The notes: generated from the sequence alone by a model not told the origin. Positions 44,305 to 53,018 are shown, counted from the stretch's first letter. The stretch is 64,000 nucleotides of DNA from Pannonibacter carbonis (GCF_003012935.1 NZ_PUDR01000010.1:124001-188000); one strand, 5' to 3'. Numbers and translations: made by a program.

Positions 44305-46431
44305 ATGGCAACGGCGCGCAAGCATGTGACATATCTGATGGGGGGTGTTGCCCTTCTGGCTCTGGCGGGCACCTCGTCCGCCCTCGCGCAACAGGCCGCG
44401 CCTTCCTCCGCACCGGCCGCAAAGACCGAGGCTCAGGCAACGGCGCTGCAGCGCCTCGTCGTGGGGGCCGGCCGCGAAAAGGTCGCCATCGACACGCCCC
44501 AGGCGGTCACGGTCATCGATCAGGAACAGATCGACGACGAACAGGCCATCACCATCGGCGACATCTTCCGCCAGACGCCCGGCGTGACGATCATCGGCAC
44601 CGACCGTGTCGGCGGTCAGGGCTTCAACATTCGCGGCGTCGGCGCGGCCAATGCCTCGGACGAATCGACCATCATCATCACCGTGGATGGCGCGACCAAG
44701 TTCTACGAACAGTACAACATGGGCTCGTTCTTCTCCGATCCGGAGCTCTACAAGCAGGTCGAGGTGCTGCGTGGACCGGCGTCCTCCACCCTGTACGGGT
44801 CGGGCGCCCTCGGCGGCGTGATCAACTTCGTCACCAAGGATGCATCTGACTTCCTGTCGCCGAACGAAAAGGTCGCGCTGCGGCTGAAGTCCATGCTCGA
44901 TTCCAACAAGGAAGGCCTCAGCACGTCGGCCATCCTTGCGGCGCGCCTTGGCGAGCAGACGGACGTTCTGGTCAACGGCAATTTCCGCCGCGCCAATGAC
45001 TATCTCACCGGCTACGGCACCAAGGTTCCCGGCTCGGGCTTCGAGGCGTTCTCGGGCCTTGCCAAGGTCACCCATCATTTCGGTGACAACAACGAACAGA
45101 GCGTCCGCCTGTCCTATCAGCGCTGGCAGAGCGATGCGGACGACACGTCCTACGCTCAGAACCGTACCGTCAATGACTTCGGCAACATCGACCGTCAGAT
45201 TACCGACCAGACGCTGGTGTTTGCCTATGAAAACCCGGCGCAGGGCAATCCGTTCCTGGACCTCAAGCTGAACCTGTCTGTCTCGGACACCAAGGTCGTT
45301 CAGGACAATGCGACCGCCCGCATCTCGTCACCGCTGTTCCTCGATAGCGAATATGGCTACCGCACCTGGCAGGCCAAGCTGGAGAACACGTTCGAGACGA
45401 CCGGCGACAACTTCGCCAACTTCCTGACGCTCGGCACCCAGCTGTCCTATCAGCAGCGGACCGGCAAGACCAAAGGCGGCACCGGCTGGGTCGACTTCCA
45501 TCCGGAAGGCACCGACCGCAAGATCGGGGTGTTCCTTCAGAACGAGTTCATCTGGAACGAAAAGCTGACGATCATTCCCGGCGTCCGTCTCGATTACGTC
45601 TCGCTGGAACCCGACAGCCGCATCCCCGGCGCCCGGTCGCAGTCGTATCTCGCCTTCTCGCCAAAGATCGCGGCCATGTACAAGTTCACCGAAAGCTTCT
45701 CGGTTTTCGGATCGCTCGCCCGAACCGAACGCTTGCCGACGCTCGATGAACTGTTCTCGACATCGGCACGGCCAACCCGACCCGGAGCCACCTATCCCGG
45801 CGGACGGACAGCCAGCCTCGGGCTGAAGAAGGAAGAGTCGCTCAACTACGAGGCCGGCTTTGCCGTGTCTGGCAAGGATCTGATCCAGGATGGTGACGCG
45901 CTGCAGTTCAAGACGACCGGCTTCTACAACAACCTGACCAATCTGATCGCCACCAACCCGCAGAACAATCTGAGCGTGCCTGTCCCCTATTACGTCAACA
46001 TCAACCAGGCCCGCATTTACGGCGTCGAGTTCGAGGCCGACTATCAGTCGCGCTATGCCTTTGCGAACTTCGCCTACAGCATCATTCGCGGCAAGGACGA
46101 GAAGACGAAAAAGACCCTCGCCTCGATTCCGGCCGACACGGTCGCCGTGACGCTCGGCGCGCGGGTGCCGGACTACAACCTCACCTTCGGCTGGCGCGGC
46201 CAATTCGCGACCTCGATCTCGACCGGGCAGACCACCGGGCCTTTCGCGGGCTACGCCGTCCATGACGCCTTCATCGGCTGGAAGGGCGACGAGGCGACCC
46301 AGTTCAAGGGCTGGGAAGTCCGTGCCTCCGTCGACAACATTTTCGACAAGCGCTACCGCAACAACCTCGCCGGCGATGACGGCCGGGGGCGGACGTTCAA
46401 GCTCACCGTCAACAAGCAGTTCGGGTGGTAA
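44305..46431 (+). CDS. hmuR: TonB-dependent heme/hemoprotein receptor
   Basis: This 708-residue outer-membrane receptor has a signal peptide ending near SSALAQ, a plug domain (TPQAVTVIDQEQIDDEQAITIGDIFRQTPGV in parts, then GFNIRGVG and VLRGPASSTLYGSGALGGVINFVTK) and a 22-strand barrel closing with DNIFDKRYRNNL and the terminal VNKQFGW aromatic. The plug and the barrel segment FGSLARTERLPTLDELFS, with a nearby NPNL-like stretch, fit the heme/hemoglobin receptor family. It takes up heme with energy from TonB-ExbBD encoded downstream. Two iron boxes lie upstream. Confidence 0.93.
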   Translation: MATARKHVTYLMGGVALLALAGTSSALAQQAAPSSAPAAKTEAQATALQRLVVGAGREKVAIDTPQAVTVIDQEQIDDEQAITIGDIFRQTPGVTIIGTDRVGGQGFNIRGVGAANASDESTIIITVDGATKFYEQYNMGSFFSDPELYKQVEVLRGPASSTLYGSGALGGVINFVTKDASDFLSPNEKVALRLKSMLDSNKEGLSTSAILAARLGEQTDVLVNGNFRRANDYLTGYGTKVPGSGFEAFSGLAKVTHHFGDNNEQSVRLSYQRWQSDADDTSYAQNRTVNDFGNIDRQITDQTLVFAYENPAQGNPFLDLKLNLSVSDTKVVQDNATARISSPLFLDSEYGYRTWQAKLENTFETTGDNFANFLTLGTQLSYQQRTGKTKGGTGWVDFHPEGTDRKIGVFLQNEFIWNEKLTIIPGVRLDYVSLEPDSRIPGARSQSYLAFSPKIAAMYKFTESFSVFGSLARTERLPTLDELFSTSARPTRPGATYPGGRTASLGLKKEESLNYEAGFAVSGKDLIQDGDALQFKTTGFYNNLTNLIATNPQNNLSVPVPYYVNINQARIYGVEFEADYQSRYAFANFAYSIIRGKDEKTKKTLASIPADTVAVTLGARVPDYNLTFGWRGQFATSISTGQTTGPFAGYAVHDAFIGWKGDEATQFKGWEVRASVDNIFDKRYRNNLAGDDGRGRTFKLTVNKQFGW

Positions 46432-46433
46432 GA

Positions 46434-46871
46434 ATGCGATTTGCACGTCAACTGGAAGTCTTTGCCGCCGTCTCGCTTACCGTTGCGGCCTTCTTTGCCA
46501 ATCCGGCCCATGCGGCGGATGGCAAGGGCGTGACGCTGGAGCTGAACAAGGCCGCCGCCGCGAGCAACGGATGCCTGCTGACCTTCGTGGCCAGCAACGC
46601 CACCGGCGCGGCGCTGCCCTCGGCCGGCTTCGAGTTCGTGCTCTTCGACAAGGATGGGCTGGTGGACCGCATGACGGTGTTCGACTTCGGCGCGCTGCCG
46701 GAGGGCAAGACCGTGGTTCGCCAGTTCCAGATCCCGGGTGGGACTTGCGAGAGCATCGGTTCGATCCTGGTCAACGGCGCGTCAGGCTGCGGCGGTGCCA
46801 CGGCCGCCTCGCCGCTCTGCGCCGCCCCGCTGTCCACCGCCTCCCGCACGCCCATCAGCTTCAACAAGTAG
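46434..46871 (+). CDS. Unrecognised secreted protein in the heme-uptake operon
   Basis: This 145-residue protein has a signal peptide (VFAAVSLTVAAFFANPAHAA) and a mature part of about 115 residues, mainly beta by pattern, with four cysteines (C47, C105, C119, C129) that could form two disulfides in the periplasm. I recognise no family. It starts 2 bp after the receptor stop and ends 10 bp before exbB, so it is firmly part of the heme-uptake transcript. It may be a periplasmic heme carrier or a receptor partner, but the sequence alone does not show this. Confidence 0.78.
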   Translation: MRFARQLEVFAAVSLTVAAFFANPAHAADGKGVTLELNKAAAASNGCLLTFVASNATGAALPSAGFEFVLFDKDGLVDRMTVFDFGALPEGKTVVRQFQIPGGTCESIGSILVNGASGCGGATAASPLCAAPLSTASRTPISFNK

Positions 46872-46881
46872 GATACCTGCC

Positions 46882-47610
46882 ATGCTGAGCGCCGCCCTGC
46901 TGCAACCTGTTACGGATCTTCTGGACCTCGGCGGTCCGGTCGTGGTCCTGATCGCGCTGATGTCGGTCGTGGCGCTCGCCATCATCCTGCTGAAGCTTGT
47001 CCAGTTTGGCACCTGCCGCACGGCGCGTCCCGGACGGGCCCGCCTTGCGGCCCGCCTGTGGCGGCAGGGCCGCAAGCGCGAGGCGGCAAGCCTCCTTGAC
47101 CAGCCGGCGGGCGCTGCCGAGGAAGCCATTGCCAATGCCATGCACCTGTCGCTGGCCGGTGGCATGGACCGTTCCGACATCGAGACCGAGATTGCCCGCA
47201 TCGCCACCGCGCGTCTGCATGGCCTGCAGGGCGGCTTCAAGGCGCTCGATACCATTGCCCAGCTTGCCCCGCTGCTCGGTCTGTTCGGCACCGTCATCGG
47301 CATGATCGAGGCTTTCCAGTCGCTGCAATCCGCCGGCAGTTCCGTCGATCCGTCGCTTCTGGCCGGTGGTATCTGGGTCGCGCTCCTGACCACCGCCGCC
47401 GGTCTTGCGGTCGCCATGCCGGTCTCGGCCATCCTGTCGATGTTCGAGAGCTGGGTCGAGAGCGAGCGCGTGGCGATCGAAACCATCTGCGCCGAAATCC
47501 TGGTCGCCTTGCCCGGCACACCCGGCCTGAGCCACCAGACCGCCTCTGTTGCCCCTGTAGCTGTCGGACAGGCGCCTGCCGTCGCGATCCGGGCCTCGCA
47601 TGCACATTGA
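46882..47610 (+). CDS. exbB: ExbB/TolQ/MotA-family proton channel subunit
   Basis: This 242-residue protein has three membrane helices: VVVLIALMSVVALAIILLKLVQFG near residue 20, LLGLFGTVIGMIEAFQSLQ and LLAGGIWVALLTTAAGLAVAMPVSAILSM. The two last segments are the ExbB family signature. It forms the ring around ExbD and powers TonB. ATG 46882 is preferred; the frame is open upstream but that part overlaps the secreted-protein gene. Its end overlaps the first exbD-like gene by 11 bp. Confidence 0.93.
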   Translation: MLSAALLQPVTDLLDLGGPVVVLIALMSVVALAIILLKLVQFGTCRTARPGRARLAARLWRQGRKREAASLLDQPAGAAEEAIANAMHLSLAGGMDRSDIETEIARIATARLHGLQGGFKALDTIAQLAPLLGLFGTVIGMIEAFQSLQSAGSSVDPSLLAGGIWVALLTTAAGLAVAMPVSAILSMFESWVESERVAIETICAEILVALPGTPGLSHQTASVAPVAVGQAPAVAIRASHAH

Positions 47611-48001
47611 CAAGCCGGCGCCCCGCCGCAGACCCCTGTCGATGACGTCGCTGATCGACGTCATCTTCCTGCTGTTGCTGTTTTTCATGCTGTCCTCGAC
47701 CTTCACCCGGTTTGGGTCTGTCGACTTTGGCGGGACCGGCAAGGCTGGCGGAAGCGGCGTTGCCACGACGCCCGACATTCTTGTCATGGTTTCCGGCGAG
47801 GGGCTGCGCATCAACGGAACGGTCGTCAGCCCGGATGCGGTCGAGGCAGATCTCGCCGGGTACCTCGCGAAGGGCGCAAAATCCGCGATGATCCTGCCGC
47901 GCGAGGGAGCCAATGCCCAGGCCTTGGTCGATGCCGTCGAGGCGCTGCGCCGGGCCGCAAGGCTGTCAGGAACCGACCTGACCCTCACCGTCGCCCGCTG
48001 A
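47600..48001 (+). CDS. exbD: ExbD/TolR-family protein with the channel aspartate
   Basis: This 133-residue protein has a short cytoplasmic tail, one membrane helix and a periplasmic domain. D20 in SMTSLIDVIFLLLLFFML is the conserved protonatable aspartate (D25 of E. coli ExbD). The periplasmic part (DILVMVSGEGLRINGTVVS, ALVDAVEALRRA) is the TolR/ExbD fold. It starts within the end of exbB and is followed 22 bp later by a second exbD-like gene. Confidence 0.92.
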   Translation: MHIDKPAPRRRPLSMTSLIDVIFLLLLFFMLSSTFTRFGSVDFGGTGKAGGSGVATTPDILVMVSGEGLRINGTVVSPDAVEADLAGYLAKGAKSAMILPREGANAQALVDAVEALRRAARLSGTDLTLTVAR

Positions 48002-48023
48002 TCTGCCACAAGGACCTTATCCC

Positions 48024-48425
48024 GTGATCCGCCTCGAACGCGACAAGCCGGTGCGCAAGATGGAAACCACCATCTCGCTGATCAACATCGTCTTCCTGAT
48101 GCTGATCTTCTTCCTTGTCGCCGGCCAGCTTGCCCCGCCGCTCGACAGCGCGGTCACCCTGACCGATGCCCGCGACGCTGAATCCCTGCCGCCGCCCGAT
48201 GCGCTGTTCGTCCATGCCGACGGCCGCCTGACCTTCCGCGGCGCAGACATTTCCGCCGACGCCTTCGTCGCCGACCGGCGCATGCGCCTGACCACGGACG
48301 CACCTGAAATCCTTCTCGCCGCCGACCGGGAGCTGGACGCGCGCAAGCTCGTCGAGGTCGTCGATGCCCTCAAGCAGGCCGGCGCAGCAAGGGTCAAGGT
48401 CGTCACCCGACGGATCACGCCATGA
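48024..48425 (+). CDS. ExbD-like protein with Asn in place of the channel aspartate
   Basis: This 133-residue protein has the ExbD layout, but its membrane helix reads METTISLINIVFLMLIFFLVAG: N21 stands where ExbD/TolR has the proton-carrying aspartate. The periplasmic part (DALFVHADGRLTFRGADISADAFV, EILLAADRELDARKLVEVVDALKQAG in parts) is otherwise intact. It starts at GTG 48024 (AAGGA upstream) and overlaps tonB by ATGA. ExbD works as a dimer in the ExbB pore, so it may pair with the neighbouring ExbD to make an asymmetric channel. Confidence 0.88.
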   Translation: MIRLERDKPVRKMETTISLINIVFLMLIFFLVAGQLAPPLDSAVTLTDARDAESLPPPDALFVHADGRLTFRGADISADAFVADRRMRLTTDAPEILLAADRELDARKLVEVVDALKQAGAARVKVVTRRITP

Positions 48426-49519
48426 GACTGCGGCCGTGGCACATTGGCCTGGCTCTCGGCCTGTCGCTGACCTTCCATCTCGGTGCCGGGGTGATCGCCC
48501 TGACGCGCGAGGAAACACCTCAGCTTGCCGGCGGCGGCGTCCAGATCGGCGCGGATATCGGCACGGCCTTTGACACCGTCATCCAGTCCGGTGATCCCAG
48601 CGATACCATTGTCGCCGCGACCCAACCCGACACGCTCACCCCTGAGACCCCGGACCCCGACCCGCAGTCGCAACCGGCCGAGACGCTGCCCGTCGCCCCG
48701 CCCGTAACAGAGCCGGTCACTGAGCCGGTCAGGCCCGCCGAGGCCCCGCGTCCCCCCGTCGCCGCCATCGAGCCGGCACCTCTGCAGCCTGCGGCCGAGC
48801 CCACTCCGCTGGCCGCAGCGCCAGTCGTCCTGCCCGAGCCCCTTGCTGCGGACCCAACCGCAACGCTGGCACTTGCTGCCACAGCCCCGAGCGCCCCGCC
48901 CGCACAGAAACCCGCCGAGCCGGTCTCCGCCGTCGCCCCTGCGTCGCTCGCGCCCGTTGTTCCCGTCGAGGCGGTGAAGCCCCTTCCAGAACCGGCAAAG
49001 TCAGAACCGGCAAAGCCCGAGCCTGCCAAACCCGAGCCGAAAAAAACGGACACGCCCAAACCGAAAAAGCCAGCCAAACCAGCTGCGGCCAAGGCCCCGG
49101 GTGCCGCCGCCCAATCCAACGCCAAGACCAGTGCGCCCGCCGCGCCGGCCCAAGGGGGAGCCGGTGGCCAGTCGAACGTCACCGCCCTCGCCGGTGGCGC
49201 CGGACGGATCGGCACGGACAATGCGGAAGGCAATTCCGACGTCACCAATTATCCCGGCCAGATCAGCCGCGCCTTGCGCCGTGCGCTTTACTATCCGCCC
49301 TCGGCCAAGCGCCGCCGCCTGACCGGCGAAACGCTGGTGTCCTTCGTCGTCGCGAAGGGCGGCAGCGCCTCCTTGATCCGCGTCGCCCGCAGTTCCGGCG
49401 TGCCTGAACTGGACGAGGCCGCGCTTGAAACCGTGCGCCGGGCCGCGCCCTTCCCGGCCATTCCCGCTGCCGCACGCCGCGACAGCTGGACCTTCACCAT
49501 TCCGATTGCATTTCGATAG
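48422..49519 (+). CDS. tonB: TonB energy-transducing protein
   Basis: This 365-residue protein has an N-terminal membrane anchor (WHIGLALGLSLTFHLGAGVIAL) with the conserved membrane serine/histidine of TonB, a very long Pro/Ala/Glu then Pro/Lys-rich spacer (about residues 75-235), and a C-terminal TonB domain: NYPGQISRALRRALYYPPSAKRR, VSFVVAKGGSASLIRVARSSGVPELDEAALETVRRAAPFP in parts. It spans the periplasm and energises the heme receptor. It overlaps the second exbD-like gene. Confidence 0.93.
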   Translation: MRLRPWHIGLALGLSLTFHLGAGVIALTREETPQLAGGGVQIGADIGTAFDTVIQSGDPSDTIVAATQPDTLTPETPDPDPQSQPAETLPVAPPVTEPVTEPVRPAEAPRPPVAAIEPAPLQPAAEPTPLAAAPVVLPEPLAADPTATLALAATAPSAPPAQKPAEPVSAVAPASLAPVVPVEAVKPLPEPAKSEPAKPEPAKPEPKKTDTPKPKKPAKPAAAKAPGAAAQSNAKTSAPAAPAQGGAGGQSNVTALAGGAGRIGTDNAEGNSDVTNYPGQISRALRRALYYPPSAKRRRLTGETLVSFVVAKGGSASLIRVARSSGVPELDEAALETVRRAAPFPAIPAAARRDSWTFTIPIAFR

Positions 49520-49608
49520 ATTGATAACACACCTGAGCCTTGTGAAACCTCTGCTGACTGCCGTATGACTTGTGAAATGCCCGCAGTGCCGGGCCACAAG
49601 GAGCATCC

Positions 49609-49926
49609 ATGTCCGGCGTTTCTTTGCCAGGTTCTTTGCCAGCCTCCGGCTTGACTGCCACTGCGGCCGAACAGCCGAGCCCATCTCTTGCGCAAGACGC
49701 TCAGCTGATGGTGGCCCGCGACGGGCTTGACCCGGCGCTGCGCGGCACCCTCTGGCGCCACCGCAAGACGCAAGGCACCTACCGGATCCTCGGCAAGTGC
49801 CGCATCGAGGCGACGGGCGCGGAGGCCTTCCTGTACCAGGGCCACGATGGCACGATCTGGGCCCGGCCCATGGATGAATTTCTCGATGGTCGTTTCGAAC
49901 AGCTTGAACAGGAGCCAAGGCCATGA
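49609..49926 (+). CDS. DUF1653-like small protein
   Basis: This 105-residue protein has a disordered N-terminus of about 40 residues and a C-terminal DUF1653-like domain: LWRHRKTQGTYRILGKCRIE and FLYQGHDGTIWARPMDEFLDGRF. This compact beta domain occurs in many bacteria with no established function. AAGGAG lies 6 bp before ATG 49609. It starts 89 bp after tonB, so it may have its own promoter, and overlaps the next gene by ATGA. Confidence 0.75.
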   Translation: MSGVSLPGSLPASGLTATAAEQPSPSLAQDAQLMVARDGLDPALRGTLWRHRKTQGTYRILGKCRIEATGAEAFLYQGHDGTIWARPMDEFLDGRFEQLEQEPRP

Positions 49927-51065
49927 GCCGGTGGATGATGCGCCAGCGCTGCATGCTGGCCGGAGCAGCTCTCCTTGGTCTGGCGGCTCAGCCTGCCCTT
50001 GCCAGTGAACTGGTGCTGCAGGATGGCAACTGGACCCTGTCCTGCGACACGGACGGTCTTTGCATCGCCGACAGCTTCGTCTCGGTCGGCCAGGATCATT
50101 ACCTGCGCCTGGCACTGGAACGCCCGGCTGATCCATCGGCGGAGATGGTGCTGGAATTCCAATCCTCGCTGACCCCGCCGGTCGGTGGCAAGCTCCGCCT
50201 CTGGGTGCCGAGCGAGGACTACCGCATGGTCGGTGATATCACCAAGGAGCCCTCGGACGGCAAGGTCCGCTTCGGCGGCATCACGCCGAACGAGCCGATG
50301 ATGATGGCGCTGAAGGCCGCGGCCACCGCCACCGCCGTGGTCGAACTGCCTGACGGCAAGCAGACCGAGATCGCCGTTTCGCTCGATGGCTTCACGCCCG
50401 TTTTCGCGTTGATGGATGACGCCCAGGGCCGCATTGGCCGCACAGATGCGGTCGTCGTGCAGGGCCCGCGTGACCCGGCCGCCGGCCGCTATTTCCTCTC
50501 GTTCCGCCCGGGCGAGACCCAGGTCGTCCAGTCGACCGTGACGGATGACCGCCGCGTGCCGATCATCGAGACGCGCAAGCTGGCCACCCTTGCCGACATC
50601 CCGGACCGGGTGCGCGAGGCGGTCGCCGGCGGGCCCGCCTGCCCCCTGCCCGACACCATCGAGAGCATCGGCGGCACCTTCTACGGCATCGACGAGCGCA
50701 GCGGCATCTGGGAGCTGCCCTGCTTCCTCGGCGCCTATCAGGGCACCTTCGTCTATGTCTATTCCATCCTGCTCGACGGCGACCTCAACGCCGCCCTGCT
50801 GCATTTCCAGGGCCCGCCGACCGGCGAGCCGACCGAGGATCCGGAGATCATCAGCCCGATCTTCGATCCGAAGACCTCGCTGCTGACCTCCTTTGCCCGC
50901 GCCCGCGGCGTCGGCGACTGCGGCCGCTTCGAGACCTACGAGCTGGTGTTCCTGGAAGGCGAGAGCATCGGCTGGGAGGCGCTGGAACTGCGCGAAAAGA
51001 AGGACTGCAACGGCGTCGACGACGCGCCGGAATCCTATCCGCTGATCTGGAAACGCGAAGGCTGA
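49923..51065 (+). CDS. DUF1176-family secreted protein
   Basis: This 380-residue protein has a signal peptide (CMLAGAALLGLAAQPALA) and a periplasmic domain that fits DUF1176. Features are DGNWTLSCDTDGLCIADSF near the N-terminus, a second domain with CPLPDTIESIGGTFYGIDERSGIWELPC split by a turn, and the closing GVGDCGRFETYELVF. Six or more cysteines in pairs suggest disulfides. Function is unknown. It is coupled to the DUF1653-like gene and converges with uraD, 9 bp away. Confidence 0.8.
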   Translation: MSRWMMRQRCMLAGAALLGLAAQPALASELVLQDGNWTLSCDTDGLCIADSFVSVGQDHYLRLALERPADPSAEMVLEFQSSLTPPVGGKLRLWVPSEDYRMVGDITKEPSDGKVRFGGITPNEPMMMALKAAATATAVVELPDGKQTEIAVSLDGFTPVFALMDDAQGRIGRTDAVVVQGPRDPAAGRYFLSFRPGETQVVQSTVTDDRRVPIIETRKLATLADIPDRVREAVAGGPACPLPDTIESIGGTFYGIDERSGIWELPCFLGAYQGTFVYVYSILLDGDLNAALLHFQGPPTGEPTEDPEIISPIFDPKTSLLTSFARARGVGDCGRFETYELVFLEGESIGWEALELREKKDCNGVDDAPESYPLIWKREG

Positions 51066-51074
51066 GCGCGCCGC

Positions 51075-51593
51075 TCAATCTTCCACGCGGTCTTCCAGGC
51101 GGAAGCGGAAGATCCGCGCGATCTGTGCCAGTGCGGTTGCAAACTCGGTCGCCGGGTCATTGCCGATCCGGCTCTCGAAGGCGGCCAGGATCATGTCCTT
51201 GGTCGCGCCTTTCACTGCGAAGATAAACGGAAAGCCGAACTTGTCCTTGTAGGCGTCATTGAGCGCCGTGAAACGGGCAAACTCGTCCGCGCTGAGCCGG
51301 TCAAGACCAGCCCCGGCCTGTTCCTTTTTGGAATCCTCGGCCATTTCCCCGGCAATCGCCGCCTTGCCGGCCAGATCCGGATGCGCCCGGATCAGCGCCA
51401 TCTGCCGCTCCCGCGGGGCCGCCTGCATCGCCGCATCAAACGCCGCGACCAGCGCCTCGCGGCTGGCGAAGGGCCGGCGCGTGGCCGCCAGCTCGGCAAC
51501 CCAGGGCGAATGTTCGGCCACATCGCCGTAGTGCCCGAGAAACGCTTCGGCGCTCAGGCCGTTGACGGCGTCGATACTCAGCTTTGCGCTCAT
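51075..51593 (-). CDS. uraD: OHCU decarboxylase
   Basis: This 172-residue enzyme converts 2-oxo-4-hydroxy-4-carboxy-5-ureidoimidazoline to S-allantoin, the last step of urate breakdown in this locus. Family signatures are LIRAHPDLAGKAA (with the active-site histidine), FTALNDAYKDKFGFPFIFAVKG and RIGNDPATEFATALAQIARIFRFRL. ATG 51593 gives the usual length; GTG 51611, overlapping puuD, is possible. It is the last gene of the minus-strand purine block. Confidence 0.94.
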   Translation of the reverse strand: MSAKLSIDAVNGLSAEAFLGHYGDVAEHSPWVAELAATRRPFASREALVAAFDAAMQAAPRERQMALIRAHPDLAGKAAIAGEMAEDSKKEQAGAGLDRLSADEFARFTALNDAYKDKFGFPFIFAVKGATKDMILAAFESRIGNDPATEFATALAQIARIFRFRLEDRVED

Positions 51594-51607
51594 CGGATAT
51601 GCCTGCT

Positions 51608-52789
51608 TCACTTCTGCTGCGCGATCCAGGCACCGAGCGTCTGCCGCTCGGCATCGGTCATGCCGGTCTCGTTGCCAAGCGGCATGGCATCGGACTGCAC
51701 CGCCTGCGCCATGATCAGATCCGCGTAGCGCCTGAGATCGGCAACCGTTTCCAGCCGCACCTCCTTCGGAGCCTCGCCGAAGCCCTCATGGGTTGGCGTC
51801 GCCGCATGGCACATGACGCAATGGGCCTGGCTGATCTTCAGCGCCTCCGCATCGGCCACCGTGGCCGCGCCTGAATAGTCGGTCGGCGCGGTCATCACCA
51901 GCGCGGCCACAAGTCCAACGGCTGCCACCGGCAGCGACCACCAGTAACGGGCGAACGGGTCGCCGGCCTCATGCCGGTTGAGGAAGTGGCGCACCATGCC
52001 GCCGATGACGAGGACCAGCGCCACCAGAATCCAGGCATGCGGATGCCCCGTCAGCATCGGGTAATGGTTCGAGACCATCATCAAAAGCACCGGCAGCGTC
52101 AGGTAGTTGTTGTGCACCGACCGCTGCTTGCCCATCTGGCCGAGCGCTGGATCCGGCGCTTCCCCGCGCAGCAGGCTGCCGACGATCTTCTTCTGGTTCG
52201 GAATGATCACGCCGAACACGTTGACGGCCATGATCGTGCCAATGAAGGCCCCGACGTGGATCAACGCGCCACGGCCGGAGAAGACCTGTGTGAACAAGTA
52301 GGACGCGCCCAGGATCAGGATGATGAGACAGCCCGCCAGCAGCGGCGTGTTGCGCCCGATCGCCGAGCGGCACAGCCCGTCATAGATGAACCAGCCGGCA
52401 GCAAGGCTTGCGACCGAAATCAAAACCGCCTCACCGGGCGTCAGAACAAGTCGATTTGGATCAATAAGATAGGTCGAAGCATTGAAGTAGTACTGCACCA
52501 CCAGAAGGGCAAAGCCCGTGACCCAGGTGAGATAGGCCTCCCACTTGTACCAGATCAGGTCCTGCGGCAGGTACGACGGAGCCACGGTGAATTTTTCCAC
52601 GTGGTAGAAGCCGCCGCCATGCACTTCCCAGGCCGTGCCATAGACGCCCTCGCGCATGCCCTCTCGCTTGCGCAGGGCGAGGTCCAGCGCGATGAAGTAA
52701 AACGACGCGCCGATCCAGCCAATGCCGACAACCAGATGCGCCCAGCGAAGCAGCAGGTTGAGCCAGTCAGCAGCGAAGGTCATCAGCAT
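51608..52789 (-). CDS. puuD: Membrane urate hydroxylase PuuD with cytochrome c domain
   Basis: This 393-residue protein has about eight membrane helices, with WAHLVVGIGWIGASFYFIALD near the N-terminus and KQRSVHNNYLTLPVLLMMVSNHYP as the family core. A C-terminal cytochrome c domain follows, with heme motif CVMCH in KISQAHCVMCHAATPTHEG and a distal methionine in SDAMPLGN. PuuD oxidises urate to 5-hydroxyisourate and passes electrons to the respiratory chain instead of making peroxide. ATG 52789 and 52783 are both possible. The uraD gene follows. Confidence 0.95.
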   Translation of the reverse strand: MLMTFAADWLNLLLRWAHLVVGIGWIGASFYFIALDLALRKREGMREGVYGTAWEVHGGGFYHVEKFTVAPSYLPQDLIWYKWEAYLTWVTGFALLVVQYYFNASTYLIDPNRLVLTPGEAVLISVASLAAGWFIYDGLCRSAIGRNTPLLAGCLIILILGASYLFTQVFSGRGALIHVGAFIGTIMAVNVFGVIIPNQKKIVGSLLRGEAPDPALGQMGKQRSVHNNYLTLPVLLMMVSNHYPMLTGHPHAWILVALVLVIGGMVRHFLNRHEAGDPFARYWWSLPVAAVGLVAALVMTAPTDYSGAATVADAEALKISQAHCVMCHAATPTHEGFGEAPKEVRLETVADLRRYADLIMAQAVQSDAMPLGNETGMTDAERQTLGAWIAQQK

Positions 52790-52913
52790 GGCACTCTCTC
52801 TGGAAATTTCGTCTTTTTGTGCAGCGAACGGAACCTGCGACCCCGTCATTCTTGGCCAGTGACACCATCACCGGCGTCCCGGCTTCAGCAGTTCTCCCCA
52901 CTCACCCGCAGCC

Positions 52914-53018
52914 GTCATCCCCGCCTTGTGCGGGGATCCACCCCCACGGCCAGAGCGAACAACAACCATCAGAGCCTGGTGAGACGCCAGATGGATCCCC
53001 GCACAAGGCGGGGATGAC
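52914..53018. repeat. 105-bp inverted-repeat element with 27-bp arms
   Basis: Positions 52914-52940 and 52992-53018 are perfect reverse complements, 51 bp apart. Each arm is itself a hairpin (ATCCCCGC-cttgt-GCGGGGAT). The outer ends read GTCATCCCCGC. It lies in the 307-bp gap between the end of the BMP gene and the start of puuD. It could be a MITE-like or REP-like element now serving as a terminator for the importer genes. No transposase is nearby. The rest of the gap (52790-52913, 53019-53096) shows nothing. Confidence 0.75.

Noticed and set aside
49609-49926. HemP/HmuP-like heme regulator, suggested by position after tonB
   Set aside because: The sequence lacks the HemP pattern and instead fits DUF1653.
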